A stretch of 9,490 nucleotides of DNA, from positions 1 to 9,490 of the forward strand of contig CBDUBU010000148.1 in NCBI GenBank assembly GCA_965365465.1. Direction: 5' to 3'. Shown here in pieces: positions 1-5,501 of this stretch (the stretch's first letter is position 1; every line of letters starts with the position of its first letter). The notes under the pieces were generated by a model. That model saw only the letters and a list, made by a program, of their open reading frames with translations, was not told where the DNA came from and did not search any database. The position numbers and the translations under genes are program-made. This DNA comes from CBDUBU01 sp965365465. GTDB lineage: Bacteria; Bacteroidota; Rhodothermia; Rhodothermales; DASSAV01.

Positions 1-984
1 GACCTCCGGGCCAAAGCGGAAGCGCACAGCGACCGCCTCGCCGCGCTGATGATTACCTATCCTTCCACCCACGGCGTGTTCGAGCAGGACATCCGCACGA
101 TCTGCCGGGTCGTACACGAGCACGGGGGGCAGGTGTACATGGACGGCGCGAACATGAACGCGCAGGTTGGCCTCTGCCGTCCCGGCGATTTCGGCGCGGA
201 TGTCTGTCACCTGAACCTGCACAAAACGTTTGCCATCCCGCACGGCGGGGGGGGGCCGGGCATGGGGCCGATCTGTGTGGCCGCCCACCTTGCCGATTTT
301 CTGCCGGGGCATCCGGTCGTGCAGACGGGAGGCAGCGAGGGCATCGGGCCGGTCGCTGCGGCGCCCTATGGCAGCGCCTCGATCTTGCTCATCTCCTGGG
401 CCTATATCGCCATGATGGGAGCCGAAGGGCTGCAGCGGGCCTCTGAAGTAGCCATCCTGAACGCCAACTACCTTGCCTCGCGCCTGGAAGCGCACTACCC
501 GGTATTGTACCGGGGCGCCCGTGGACGCGCGGCCCACGAGTTCATTCTCGACATGCGCCCCTTCCGGCAGTCCACGGGCATCACCGAGCGGGACATCGCC
601 AAGCGCCTCATGGACTACGGCTATCACGCGCCGACCGTGTCCTTCCCGGTGGCGGGCACACTGATGATCGAGCCTACCGAGAGCGAGTCGAAAGGCGAAC
701 TGGACCGTTTCGTCGAGGCGCTGGTTTCGATCCGCACGGAGATTCAGGAGATCGAGGTAGGGCTGGCTGACCGCGAGCAGAACGTCCTCAAGAACGCGCC
801 TCATACGGCCGCGCTCGTGGTGTCGGATGCCTGGGATTTGCCCTACGGGCGCGAGAAGGCGGCTTTCCCCGCCCCCTGGACCCGCGAGCGCAAGTTCTGG
901 CCTTCCGTCCGCCGTGTGGACGATGCCTACGGAGACCGCAACCTGATTTGCTCCTGTCCGCCGATGGAAGCGTACGCGGTGTGA
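1..984 (+). CDS. gcvP: Glycine dehydrogenase (decarboxylating), GcvP P-protein, C-terminal part
   Basis: This is the PLP-dependent P-protein of the glycine cleavage system. It decarboxylates glycine and passes the aminomethyl group to the lipoyl arm of GcvH in the cytoplasm. The reading frame is open from base 1, so the gene is cut by the window edge and the ATG at 49 is internal. About 327 codons remain, roughly the last third of a single-chain P-protein of about 950 residues. The PLP-binding motif HLNLHKTFAIPHGGGGPG is intact, with the Schiff-base lysine at bases 223-225. The C-terminus (KFWPSVRRVDDAYGDRNLICSC) ends as in the fused, E. coli-type enzyme and not as in separate GcvPA/GcvPB subunits. 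The stop at 982-984 is followed by non-coding DNA, so this is the last gene of its unit. Identity is very secure; only the 5' part is unseen. Confidence 0.97.
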   Translation, partial: DLRAKAEAHSDRLAALMITYPSTHGVFEQDIRTICRVVHEHGGQVYMDGANMNAQVGLCRPGDFGADVCHLNLHKTFAIPHGGGGPGMGPICVAAHLADFLPGHPVVQTGGSEGIGPVAAAPYGSASILLISWAYIAMMGAEGLQRASEVAILNANYLASRLEAHYPVLYRGARGRAAHEFILDMRPFRQSTGITERDIAKRLMDYGYHAPTVSFPVAGTLMIEPTESESKGELDRFVEALVSIRTEIQEIEVGLADREQNVLKNAPHTAALVVSDAWDLPYGREKAAFPAPWTRERKFWPSVRRVDDAYGDRNLICSCPPMEAYAV

Positions 985-1050
985 GGGCTTGACACGGCCT
1001 TCGGGGATGGAAAAAACACACCGGCGCTCTCGTGGACGGAAAAGTTATTT

Positions 1051-1084
1051 TTCGGCAGAAAAACGTCGTTTTGTGTTGCCGGAA
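1051..1084. repeat. Imperfect inverted repeat / hairpin downstream of gcvP
   Basis: The core is a perfect 6-bp inverted repeat, AAAACG (1060-1065) and CGTTTT (1067-1072), around a single T. It is flanked by an outer pair, TTCGGCA (1051-1057) and TGCCGGAA (1077-1084), which match except for one bulged base. An interior mismatch of two against four bases separates the inner and outer pairs. It could be a gcvP 3' hairpin, since a T-rich run starts near 1098, or a regulator-binding palindrome. The single-base centre of the core would not form a normal RNA loop, so the operator reading is as likely as the terminator reading. Confidence 0.35.
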
Positions 1085-1212
1085 AGGTTCAGGGCGTTAA
1101 TTATTTTTATTTTCTTGCCTGAGCGCCGGAAGCGGCGTTATTGTTGATTCTGGTTCGCCGGGTGCGCAGGTTTCTTTCCAGGGTAAGGGAGTTGTTGGAA
1201 AAACCCTTCGTT

Positions 1213-1249
1213 TTGTTGATTTTGCGGGATACGGGTATGCTTATATTGG
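1213..1249 (+). promoter_or_regulatory. Candidate promoter for the amidase-actin-nuoH unit
   Basis: TTGTTG at 1213-1218 and TATGCT at 1236-1241 are separated by 17 bases, an acceptable sigma-70-like pair. A second -10/-7-like box, TATATTGG (1242-1249), is one base from the Bacteroidota TAnnTTTG consensus. Either would start transcription near 1250-1258, ahead of both possible amidase starts. The match is weak and rests on position and spacing only. Confidence 0.3.
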
Positions 1250-1329
1250 GCTAGAGAACCGCCCGGATCGCAGTGTTTCCACCTTCAGGCAATTTCTCCA
1301 GCGCAGGCGAAATCTTGACATTCGGACTG

Positions 1330-2385
1330 ATGAGCAGGAAAAGAGAACAGCAGGCTGCCATTCTGCGGGGCGTCTATGAAGACAACCTGCGGACGGCGCG
1401 GAAACCTGTGCCGGAGTTCGAGGCGCCGGTGAAGCGTCCTGTCCGGGGCGGGCGCGTCGCCGGGCTGCTGGCTGTCCTGTTCGTGATGGTTGCCGGGCTG
1501 GCCTACCAGAATTTGTCGGCCCGTCAGGGAGATGCAGAGGGCGTCGCTTACGAAAACACAGGGGCGGAGGCCTCCGGCGATGATCCCGGCAGCGCCGTTG
1601 CCGGTTTCTCTTCCGCCAGGCTCGGGCAAGACCTCACCGTCGCAGGCCTGTATGGCCTGCAAATAAAAAACATTGTCATCGATGCGGGGCATGGCGGCAT
1701 CGACCCCGGCGCTATCGGGGCGCTGGGCGCTAAGGAGAAGGAAATCACGCTGGACGTGGCCGCCCGCCTCAAGAAACGCCTCGAACGGCATTACGGATAC
1801 CGGATTCTGCTCACGCGCGAAGAAGATGTCAAGGTCTCGCTCAAGGAGCGCGTCAGTTTTGCCAACAGCCACAACACCGACCTGTTCATCTCCCTTCACG
1901 TCAACTGGTTGCCCGACGAACCGGTTACGTCCGTCGAAACCTATTATTTCGGACACGACGCCGACGCGCACACGCTGCGCCTGGCCGAGGTGGAAAACAG
2001 CGGCTCGGATTATACGATGGGCGAGTTTCAGGATATGCTGCAAGCCATCGGGAATACGATGAAGCTTGAGGAATCAAAAAGGCTCGCCGGGTCGATTCAG
2101 AGAAGTCTTTATCGTAATATGCACAAGATCAACGACCAGGTGAGCGACTGGGGCGTCCACCGCGCTCCTTTCGTGGTCCTGCTGGGAGTTGAAGCGCCCA
2201 GCGTGCTGGCTGAGATCTCGTGCATCAGCAACCACGCCGAAGAGACCAAACTCAACACCGGCGCGTATAGAGAGCAACTGGCGATGTTCCTGGAAGAGGG
2301 CATCGTTCATTATTTAACGCAACAACAGGACGAAGAAGCCATAACCGAAGGAGCTACCGAACATGCCGCCAAAGAAAAAAGCTAA
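1330..2385 (+). CDS. N-acetylmuramoyl-L-alanine amidase (Amidase_3), membrane-anchored
   Basis: This zinc amidase cleaves the bond between N-acetylmuramic acid and the stem peptide of peptidoglycan, a reaction used in septum splitting and wall turnover. Numbering from the ATG at 1330 gives 351 residues. There is a basic cytoplasmic N-terminus, one hydrophobic segment (about 42-61, AGLLAVLFVMVAGLAYQN) and a short linker, then the Amidase_3 domain at about 113-329. Zinc ligands are visible as H121 in IVIDAGHGG, E136 in EKEITLD and H190 in ISLHVN. The catalytic glutamate is E295 in SVLAEISCISN. LHVN replaces the more common LHAN. The layout is a type II membrane anchor with the catalytic domain in the periplasm. 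A GTG at 1273 would add 19 residues; I prefer the ATG because MSRKREQQ is a plausible start, although neither site has a clear Shine-Dalgarno. The gene overlaps the next one by 23 bases. The tail (TQQQDEEAITEGATEHAAKEKS) is charged and low in complexity. Confidence 0.92.
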   Translation: MSRKREQQAAILRGVYEDNLRTARKPVPEFEAPVKRPVRGGRVAGLLAVLFVMVAGLAYQNLSARQGDAEGVAYENTGAEASGDDPGSAVAGFSSARLGQDLTVAGLYGLQIKNIVIDAGHGGIDPGAIGALGAKEKEITLDVAARLKKRLERHYGYRILLTREEDVKVSLKERVSFANSHNTDLFISLHVNWLPDEPVTSVETYYFGHDADAHTLRLAEVENSGSDYTMGEFQDMLQAIGNTMKLEESKRLAGSIQRSLYRNMHKINDQVSDWGVHRAPFVVLLGVEAPSVLAEISCISNHAEETKLNTGAYREQLAMFLEEGIVHYLTQQQDEEAITEGATEHAAKEKS

Positions 2386-3394
2386 GGGAGAGGATAACAT
2401 TTTATACATCGGAATTGATCTCGGAACGTCGCGCAGCGCCGTTTCACCGAGCAACGGACAGCGGCGTTGGATCGAGAGCTATGTTGCCTGGCCCAAAGAT
2501 TTTGTCGCCCAGAAACTGCTGGGGCAGCGGATTCTGTTTGGCGAGGAAGCGGTAAAAAACAGAATGTCGGTTCATCTGACGCGGCCCCTCGAATTCGGCG
2601 TCATCAAGGAAGCGACGCCGCGCAACGAGGAAGCCGTCCGCGAGTTGATCCACCACCTGATCCAGATGGCGACCCCGGAGGATGGGCAGCAGGTGTACGC
2701 AGCCGTCGGCGTTCCCGCCGAAGCGCTCAAGGTGAACAAGCTCGCCATCCGCGATGCGGTCAAGGAGTACGCCGACGCCCTGATGGTCGTCTCGGAACCG
2801 TTCTCCGTTGCCTATGGCCTGAGCGCGCTGAACAATGCCATGATTATCGACATCGGGGCGGGCACCGTCGATTTCTGCGTCATGCATGGCACGATGCCCG
2901 CCGAGGAGGACCAGCGCACCCTGACCACTGCCGGCGACTTCGTGGATCGGCAGTTGTTCAACCTGCTCACGGAACGGTATCCGCAGGCCAAGTTTTCTGA
3001 AACGATGGTCCGCCACCTCAAGGAGCAGCACGGATTTGTCGGGGAGCCGGAAAACCGGGTAAAAGTGAAGGTGCCGGTTCAGGGCAAGCTTACCGAGCAC
3101 GACCTCACCGATGAAATCAGGCAGAGCTGCGAAAGCATTCTCCCGCCCATCGTGGAAACCATGATCGACCTGATTGCCCGGTATGAGCCGGAGTTTCAGG
3201 AGCAGGTCAAGAAGAACATCTACGTGGCTGGAGGAGGAAGCCAGATCCGGGGCATCACCACGGCCATCGAGGATGCCATGGCAGAATACGGCTCGTTCAA
3301 GGTAACCTCGGTAAGTGATCCGCTCTTTGCCGGCGCGGACGGCGCCCTGGCCCTCGCCCAGGACATGCCGGATGAGTACTGGGAGGATATGTAA
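2363..3394 (+). CDS. MamK-family actin-like ATPase (MreB/MamK superfamily)
   Basis: A 343-residue protein of the actin/Hsp70 nucleotide-binding fold, predicted to form cytoplasmic ATP-dependent filaments. Phosphate-1 is GIDLGTSRSAV (17-27), phosphate-2 is IIDIGAGTVDFC (161-172) and the adenosine loop is NIYVAGGGSQIRG (285-297). It carries features I recall from MamK and not from MreB or DnaK: YVAWPKDFVAQKLLG (40-54), LVVSEPF-like MVVSEPFSVAYGL (141-153), DQRTLTTAGDFVD (183-195), EQHGFVG (221-227) and a DPLFAGADGALALAQDMPDEYW ending (split here at 319-340). E145 and D163 sit 18 residues apart, as do MamK E143 and D161, which are needed for ATPase activity. The length (343) also fits MamK (about 347). 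The N-terminus begins with a basic PPKKKAK stretch. The start is well supported: AGGAG at 2349-2353, nine bases before the ATG, lies inside the amidase gene. The alternative is a divergent MreB-like protein. The subfamily call is from memory of the family, not from an alignment. Confidence 0.82.
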   Translation: MPPKKKAKGEDNILYIGIDLGTSRSAVSPSNGQRRWIESYVAWPKDFVAQKLLGQRILFGEEAVKNRMSVHLTRPLEFGVIKEATPRNEEAVRELIHHLIQMATPEDGQQVYAAVGVPAEALKVNKLAIRDAVKEYADALMVVSEPFSVAYGLSALNNAMIIDIGAGTVDFCVMHGTMPAEEDQRTLTTAGDFVDRQLFNLLTERYPQAKFSETMVRHLKEQHGFVGEPENRVKVKVPVQGKLTEHDLTDEIRQSCESILPPIVETMIDLIARYEPEFQEQVKKNIYVAGGGSQIRGITTAIEDAMAEYGSFKVTSVSDPLFAGADGALALAQDMPDEYWEDM

Positions 3395-3396
3395 AA

Positions 3397-4431
3397 ATGG
3401 ATATTCCGCTTTACTGGACCGCGATCATCGGGTTCATCATGCTGAACCTGCTGCTGATCTCAGCATCGCTGCTGGTCTACGCCGAGCGCAAGGTCTCCGG
3501 CTATATGCAGAACCGGCCGGGGCCGAACCGTGTCGGTCCCTGGGGGCTGTTGCAGCCCTTCGCCGATGTCGCCAAGCTGGTTTTCAAGGAGGACATCAGC
3601 CCGGCCACGTCTAACAAGTTCATTCACTCGCTGGCGCCGGTCATCATGGTGGTGATTGCCATGACCACAGCGGCGGTGATCCCGTTCGCACGTGGAGTCG
3701 TGCTGGCCGACATCGACGTGAGCGTGCTGGTCATCCTGGCGCTCACCTCGATCAGCGTCTACGGCGTAACGCTGGGCGGCTGGAGCTCCAACAGCAAATA
3801 CTCGCTGCTGGGGGGGCTGCGCTCGTCGGCGCAGATGATCTCTTACGAGCTTTCGATGGGCCTGGCCGTGGTTTCCGTCGTGCTGATCTCCGGTTCGTTG
3901 AGCCTGATGGACATCGTCGAGCACCAGAGTTCCGGCTGGGCAATTCTGGGCTGGAACGTATTCCGGAATCCGATCGGCTTCATCATTTTTGTCATCACGG
4001 CATTTGCCGAAACGAACCGCGCTCCGTTCGACCTGCCGGAGGCCGAGCAAGAACTCGTGGGCGGCTACCACACGGAGTACAGCGGCATGAAGTTCGGTAT
4101 GTTCTTCCTCGCGGAATACGTCAACTTCTTTGTCGCCTCCTTCGTCATTTCCACCCTGTTTCTCGGCGGCTACCTGATTCCGTTCGAGCCGCTGCTGCTG
4201 GCGGCGTTCCCCGGACTGGAAGGCAGCATCGTGCTGGGCATCTTGCAAGTACTCTCGCTCCTGCTCAAGGCCGCCTTCTTCGCGTTCGTGTTTCTGTGGG
4301 TGCGCTGGACGCTGCCCCGGTTCAAGTACAACCAGTTGATGACCATCGGCTGGGCGTACCTGCTGCCCATTGCCATCGTCAATATGCTGGTCGTCGCCGC
4401 AGGGGTTGCCATTTTCGAGGCGATCTTCTGA
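3397..4431 (+). CDS. nuoH: NADH-quinone oxidoreductase subunit H (complex I, NuoH/Nqo8/ND1)
   Basis: This is the membrane subunit of respiratory complex I that joins the peripheral arm to the proton-pumping arm and forms much of the quinone chamber. The 344 residues compare with 325 in E. coli. The diagnostic motifs are present: YAERKVSGYMQNRPGPNRVG (28-47), the loop LQPFADVAKLVFKEDISP (52-69), FAETNRAPFDLPEAEQELVG (203-222) with its conserved acidic residues, and YHTEYSGMKFGMFFLAEY (224-241). About eight hydrophobic segments are visible, from residues 7-27 to 322-341. GGGAGG at 3381-3386 lies ten bases before the ATG, and the gene starts two bases after the actin stop, so the two are probably co-transcribed. 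No other nuo gene is in view. It is followed by the repeat-rich spacer, which probably ends the transcript. Confidence 0.97.
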   Translation: MDIPLYWTAIIGFIMLNLLLISASLLVYAERKVSGYMQNRPGPNRVGPWGLLQPFADVAKLVFKEDISPATSNKFIHSLAPVIMVVIAMTTAAVIPFARGVVLADIDVSVLVILALTSISVYGVTLGGWSSNSKYSLLGGLRSSAQMISYELSMGLAVVSVVLISGSLSLMDIVEHQSSGWAILGWNVFRNPIGFIIFVITAFAETNRAPFDLPEAEQELVGGYHTEYSGMKFGMFFLAEYVNFFVASFVISTLFLGGYLIPFEPLLLAAFPGLEGSIVLGILQVLSLLLKAAFFAFVFLWVRWTLPRFKYNQLMTIGWAYLLPIAIVNMLVVAAGVAIFEAIF

Positions 4432-4462
4432 AGCGTGTCATGCGTCTTACCGCAAGCGCTGT

Positions 4463-4505
4463 AAAGGAAAACACTCCTTGCCTCTCCGGGGCTTCTTTTT
4501 CCTTT
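4463..4505 (+). terminator. Inverted repeat after nuoH, possible terminator
   Basis: AAAGGAAAA (4463-4471) pairs perfectly with TTTTCCTTT (4497-4505), a 9-bp stem with a 25-base loop that begins 32 bases after the nuoH stop. The right arm is itself T-rich. The stem is AT-rich and the loop long, so it is weaker than a classic intrinsic terminator. It may instead be the left edge of the repeat element that follows. Confidence 0.35.
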
Positions 4506-4523
4506 CGGAGGGCCGTTGCCTCT

Positions 4524-4551
4524 CGCCTGATTAGAAGCTTTGCGTCAGGCG
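4524..4551. repeat. 7-bp stem-loop in the nuoH-rpe spacer
   Basis: CGCCTGA (4524-4530) and TCAGGCG (4545-4551) are perfect inverted copies with a 14-base spacer. No T-run follows, so it is not an obvious terminator. It is probably part of the structured repeat region. Confidence 0.5.
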
Positions 4552-4578
4552 CAGCGGTATGTTCCAGCAGAACCAACT

Positions 4579-4615
4579 CCTCCCTCCGAGGGAGGTGGCG
4601 CGAAGCGACGGAGGG
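4579..4615. repeat. CTCCCTCCGAGGGAGG structured repeat module
   Basis: CCTCCCT (4579-4585) and AGGGAGG (4589-4595) form a 7-bp stem on a CCG loop. Alternatively CCCTCCG (4582-4588) pairs with CGGAGGG (4609-4615), enclosing a small CGC-GAA-GCG hairpin (4599-4607). The two folds share bases and exclude each other. The string GAGGGAGGTGG...CGAAGCG...ACGGAGGG resembles non-coding dispersed repeats I recall from several bacterial phyla. That likeness is from memory and unverified. Confidence 0.5.
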
Positions 4616-4624
4616 TGTTACTGC

Positions 4625-4655
4625 TTCAGCAATACGGTTTCAGCAAGACTTGCTG
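4625..4655. repeat. Direct repeat TTCAGCAA and near-palindrome CAGCAAG-A-CTTGCTG
   Basis: TTCAGCAA occurs at 4625-4632 and 4639-4646, 14 bases apart. The second copy runs into a perfect 7-bp inverted repeat, CAGCAAG (4641-4647) and CTTGCTG (4649-4655), around a single A. The one-base centre suits a dimeric protein's binding site better than an RNA hairpin. It lies about 140 bases before the rpe start. Confidence 0.45.
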
Positions 4656-4796
4656 CCTCCATAAAGCGGAAAACACCTCTAGCCCATCGTGGGGGCGGTT
4701 GCTGTTTCTGTAAGAAAAATAAAGTCCTTGACGGATAGGATCTTCGGGGTGGCCGTATCAAGGTCAAAGTCCATGACACGTTCCAGAGAGCAGGGT

Positions 4797-5471
4797 ATGA
4801 TTGTTTTTTCGCCGTCCATCCTTTCCGCCAATTTCGGTCGTCTCGAAGCGCACGCGCGGGAGGCGCTGGAGGCAGGCGCGGACTGGCTGCACCTGGATGT
4901 GATGGACGGGCATTTCGTTCCTAACATCACCATTGGCCCGCTCGTCGTCAAGGCGCTGAAGCCGCTCGCTGAGGAAAAGGGGGCGCTGCTGGACGTGCAT
5001 CTCATGATCGAAAACCCGGATGATTATGTAGAACAATTTGCGAAGGCCGGGGCCGGGGTGCTGACAGTTCACGTGGAAGCCGACCGGCATTTGCACCGCA
5101 CGGTTCAGCATATCAAAAGCCTGGGCGTTCGGGCCGGCGTGACGCTGAACCCGGCCACGCCGCTCGCGCACCTGGAGGACATCCTGCCCGACGTGGACCA
5201 GGTGCTCATCATGTCGGTCAATCCGGGCTTCGGCTGGCAGGAATACATCCCCCGTAGCACGGAGCGGATCGCACGTCTCCGCCGGATGCTGGACGACATC
5301 GGTTCGCCCGCGCGGCTCGAAGTGGACGGTGGCATCAAGCCGGATAATGTCATGGAAGTGGTGCAGGCCGGGGTGGATACCATCGTCGCAGGCAGCGCCA
5401 TCTTCGGCGGGCCTCGCCCGGTTGCCGAGAACATGGCCGCTTTCAGGCAGGCCCTCCTGATGAAGGCGTAG
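4797..5471 (+). CDS. rpe: Ribulose-phosphate 3-epimerase
   Basis: A TIM-barrel, metal-dependent enzyme that interconverts D-ribulose 5-phosphate and D-xylulose 5-phosphate in the pentose phosphate pathway (cytoplasm). From the ATG at 4797 it has 224 residues, the usual family length. That start places SPSILSAN at residues 5-12, as in known Rpe proteins. An upstream in-frame ATG at 4773 would add eight non-conserved residues. Visible active-site residues are H32 and D34 in LHLDVMDGHFVPN, H68 in DVHLMIENPDDY and D177 in LEVDGGIKPDN. The phosphate-binding end is AGSAIFG (198-204). The normally very conserved GFGGQ loop reads GFGWQ (144-148), a tryptophan where glycine is usual. A weak GAGAG at 4786-4790 serves as ribosome site. 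priA follows 30 bases downstream on the same strand. Confidence 0.96.
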   Translation: MIVFSPSILSANFGRLEAHAREALEAGADWLHLDVMDGHFVPNITIGPLVVKALKPLAEEKGALLDVHLMIENPDDYVEQFAKAGAGVLTVHVEADRHLHRTVQHIKSLGVRAGVTLNPATPLAHLEDILPDVDQVLIMSVNPGFGWQEYIPRSTERIARLRRMLDDIGSPARLEVDGGIKPDNVMEVVQAGVDTIVAGSAIFGGPRPVAENMAAFRQALLMKA

Positions 5472-5501
5472 CGAACCGTTGGGCTGCGCGTCGGTTAATG
5501 T

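Larger units (their letters stand above)
985..1329. other. Non-coding spacer between gcvP and the amidase gene
   Basis: About 345 bases with no credible gene. The stretch is clearly richer in A and T than its neighbours, for example the run TTAATTATTTTTATTTTC near 1098. It holds the imperfect hairpin at 1051-1084 and a weak promoter candidate at 1213-1249, listed separately. It ends in a possible GTG start at 1273 that would lengthen the amidase by 19 residues. No tRNA, riboswitch or small-protein gene was recognised. Confidence 0.6.
4466..4679. repeat. Candidate dispersed intergenic repeat element bounded by GGAAAACAC
   Basis: The 9-mer GGAAAACAC occurs at 4466-4474 and again in the same orientation at 4668-4676, bracketing about 200 bases crowded with internal inverted repeats. 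No open frame inside looks like a transposase or a small protein. The layout resembles a non-coding dispersed element or a stack of small ones. No target-site duplication could be assigned. Element boundaries are uncertain. Confidence 0.35.
4432..4796. other. Repeat-rich non-coding spacer between nuoH and rpe
   Basis: About 365 bases with no gene I accept. Open frames across it lack homology signals and run off the end of nuoH or into the front of rpe. It contains at least four separate inverted repeats and two pairs of short direct repeats packed between 4463 and 4679, listed individually. The last 110 bases before rpe hold TTGACG at 4728-4733, but no convincing -10 box at normal spacing. 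Confidence 0.6.

Noticed and set aside
989..994. TTGACA directly after the gcvP stop as a -35 box
   Set aside because: The expected -10 position (about 1012-1017) reads AAAAAC; no acceptable -10 box at normal spacing.
1315..1320. TTGACA just before the amidase ATG as a -35 box
   Set aside because: It is only 9 bases before the ATG at 1330, so any transcript from it would begin inside the coding region.
1285..2043. Minus-strand open frame of 252 codons
   Set aside because: It lies entirely opposite the amidase gene, which has full zinc-amidase motifs; the minus-strand product shows no recognisable domain and reflects high-GC codon bias.
2363..3394. Reading the actin-like gene as DnaK/Hsp70 or as canonical MreB
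   Set aside because: There is no Hsp70 substrate-binding domain and the length is 343 residues. The internal segments and the DEYW ending fit MamK better than MreB, and there is no mreC/mreD next to it.
4296..4664. Plus-strand open frame of 122 codons running from nuoH into the spacer
   Set aside because: The first third is out-of-frame nuoH and the rest runs through inverted repeats; composition is low in complexity and no family is recognisable.
4466..4679. Insertion sequence or CRISPR array in the nuoH-rpe spacer
   Set aside because: There is no transposase frame, no long terminal inverted repeats and no regularly spaced identical repeats; it is only a cluster of short inverted and direct repeats.
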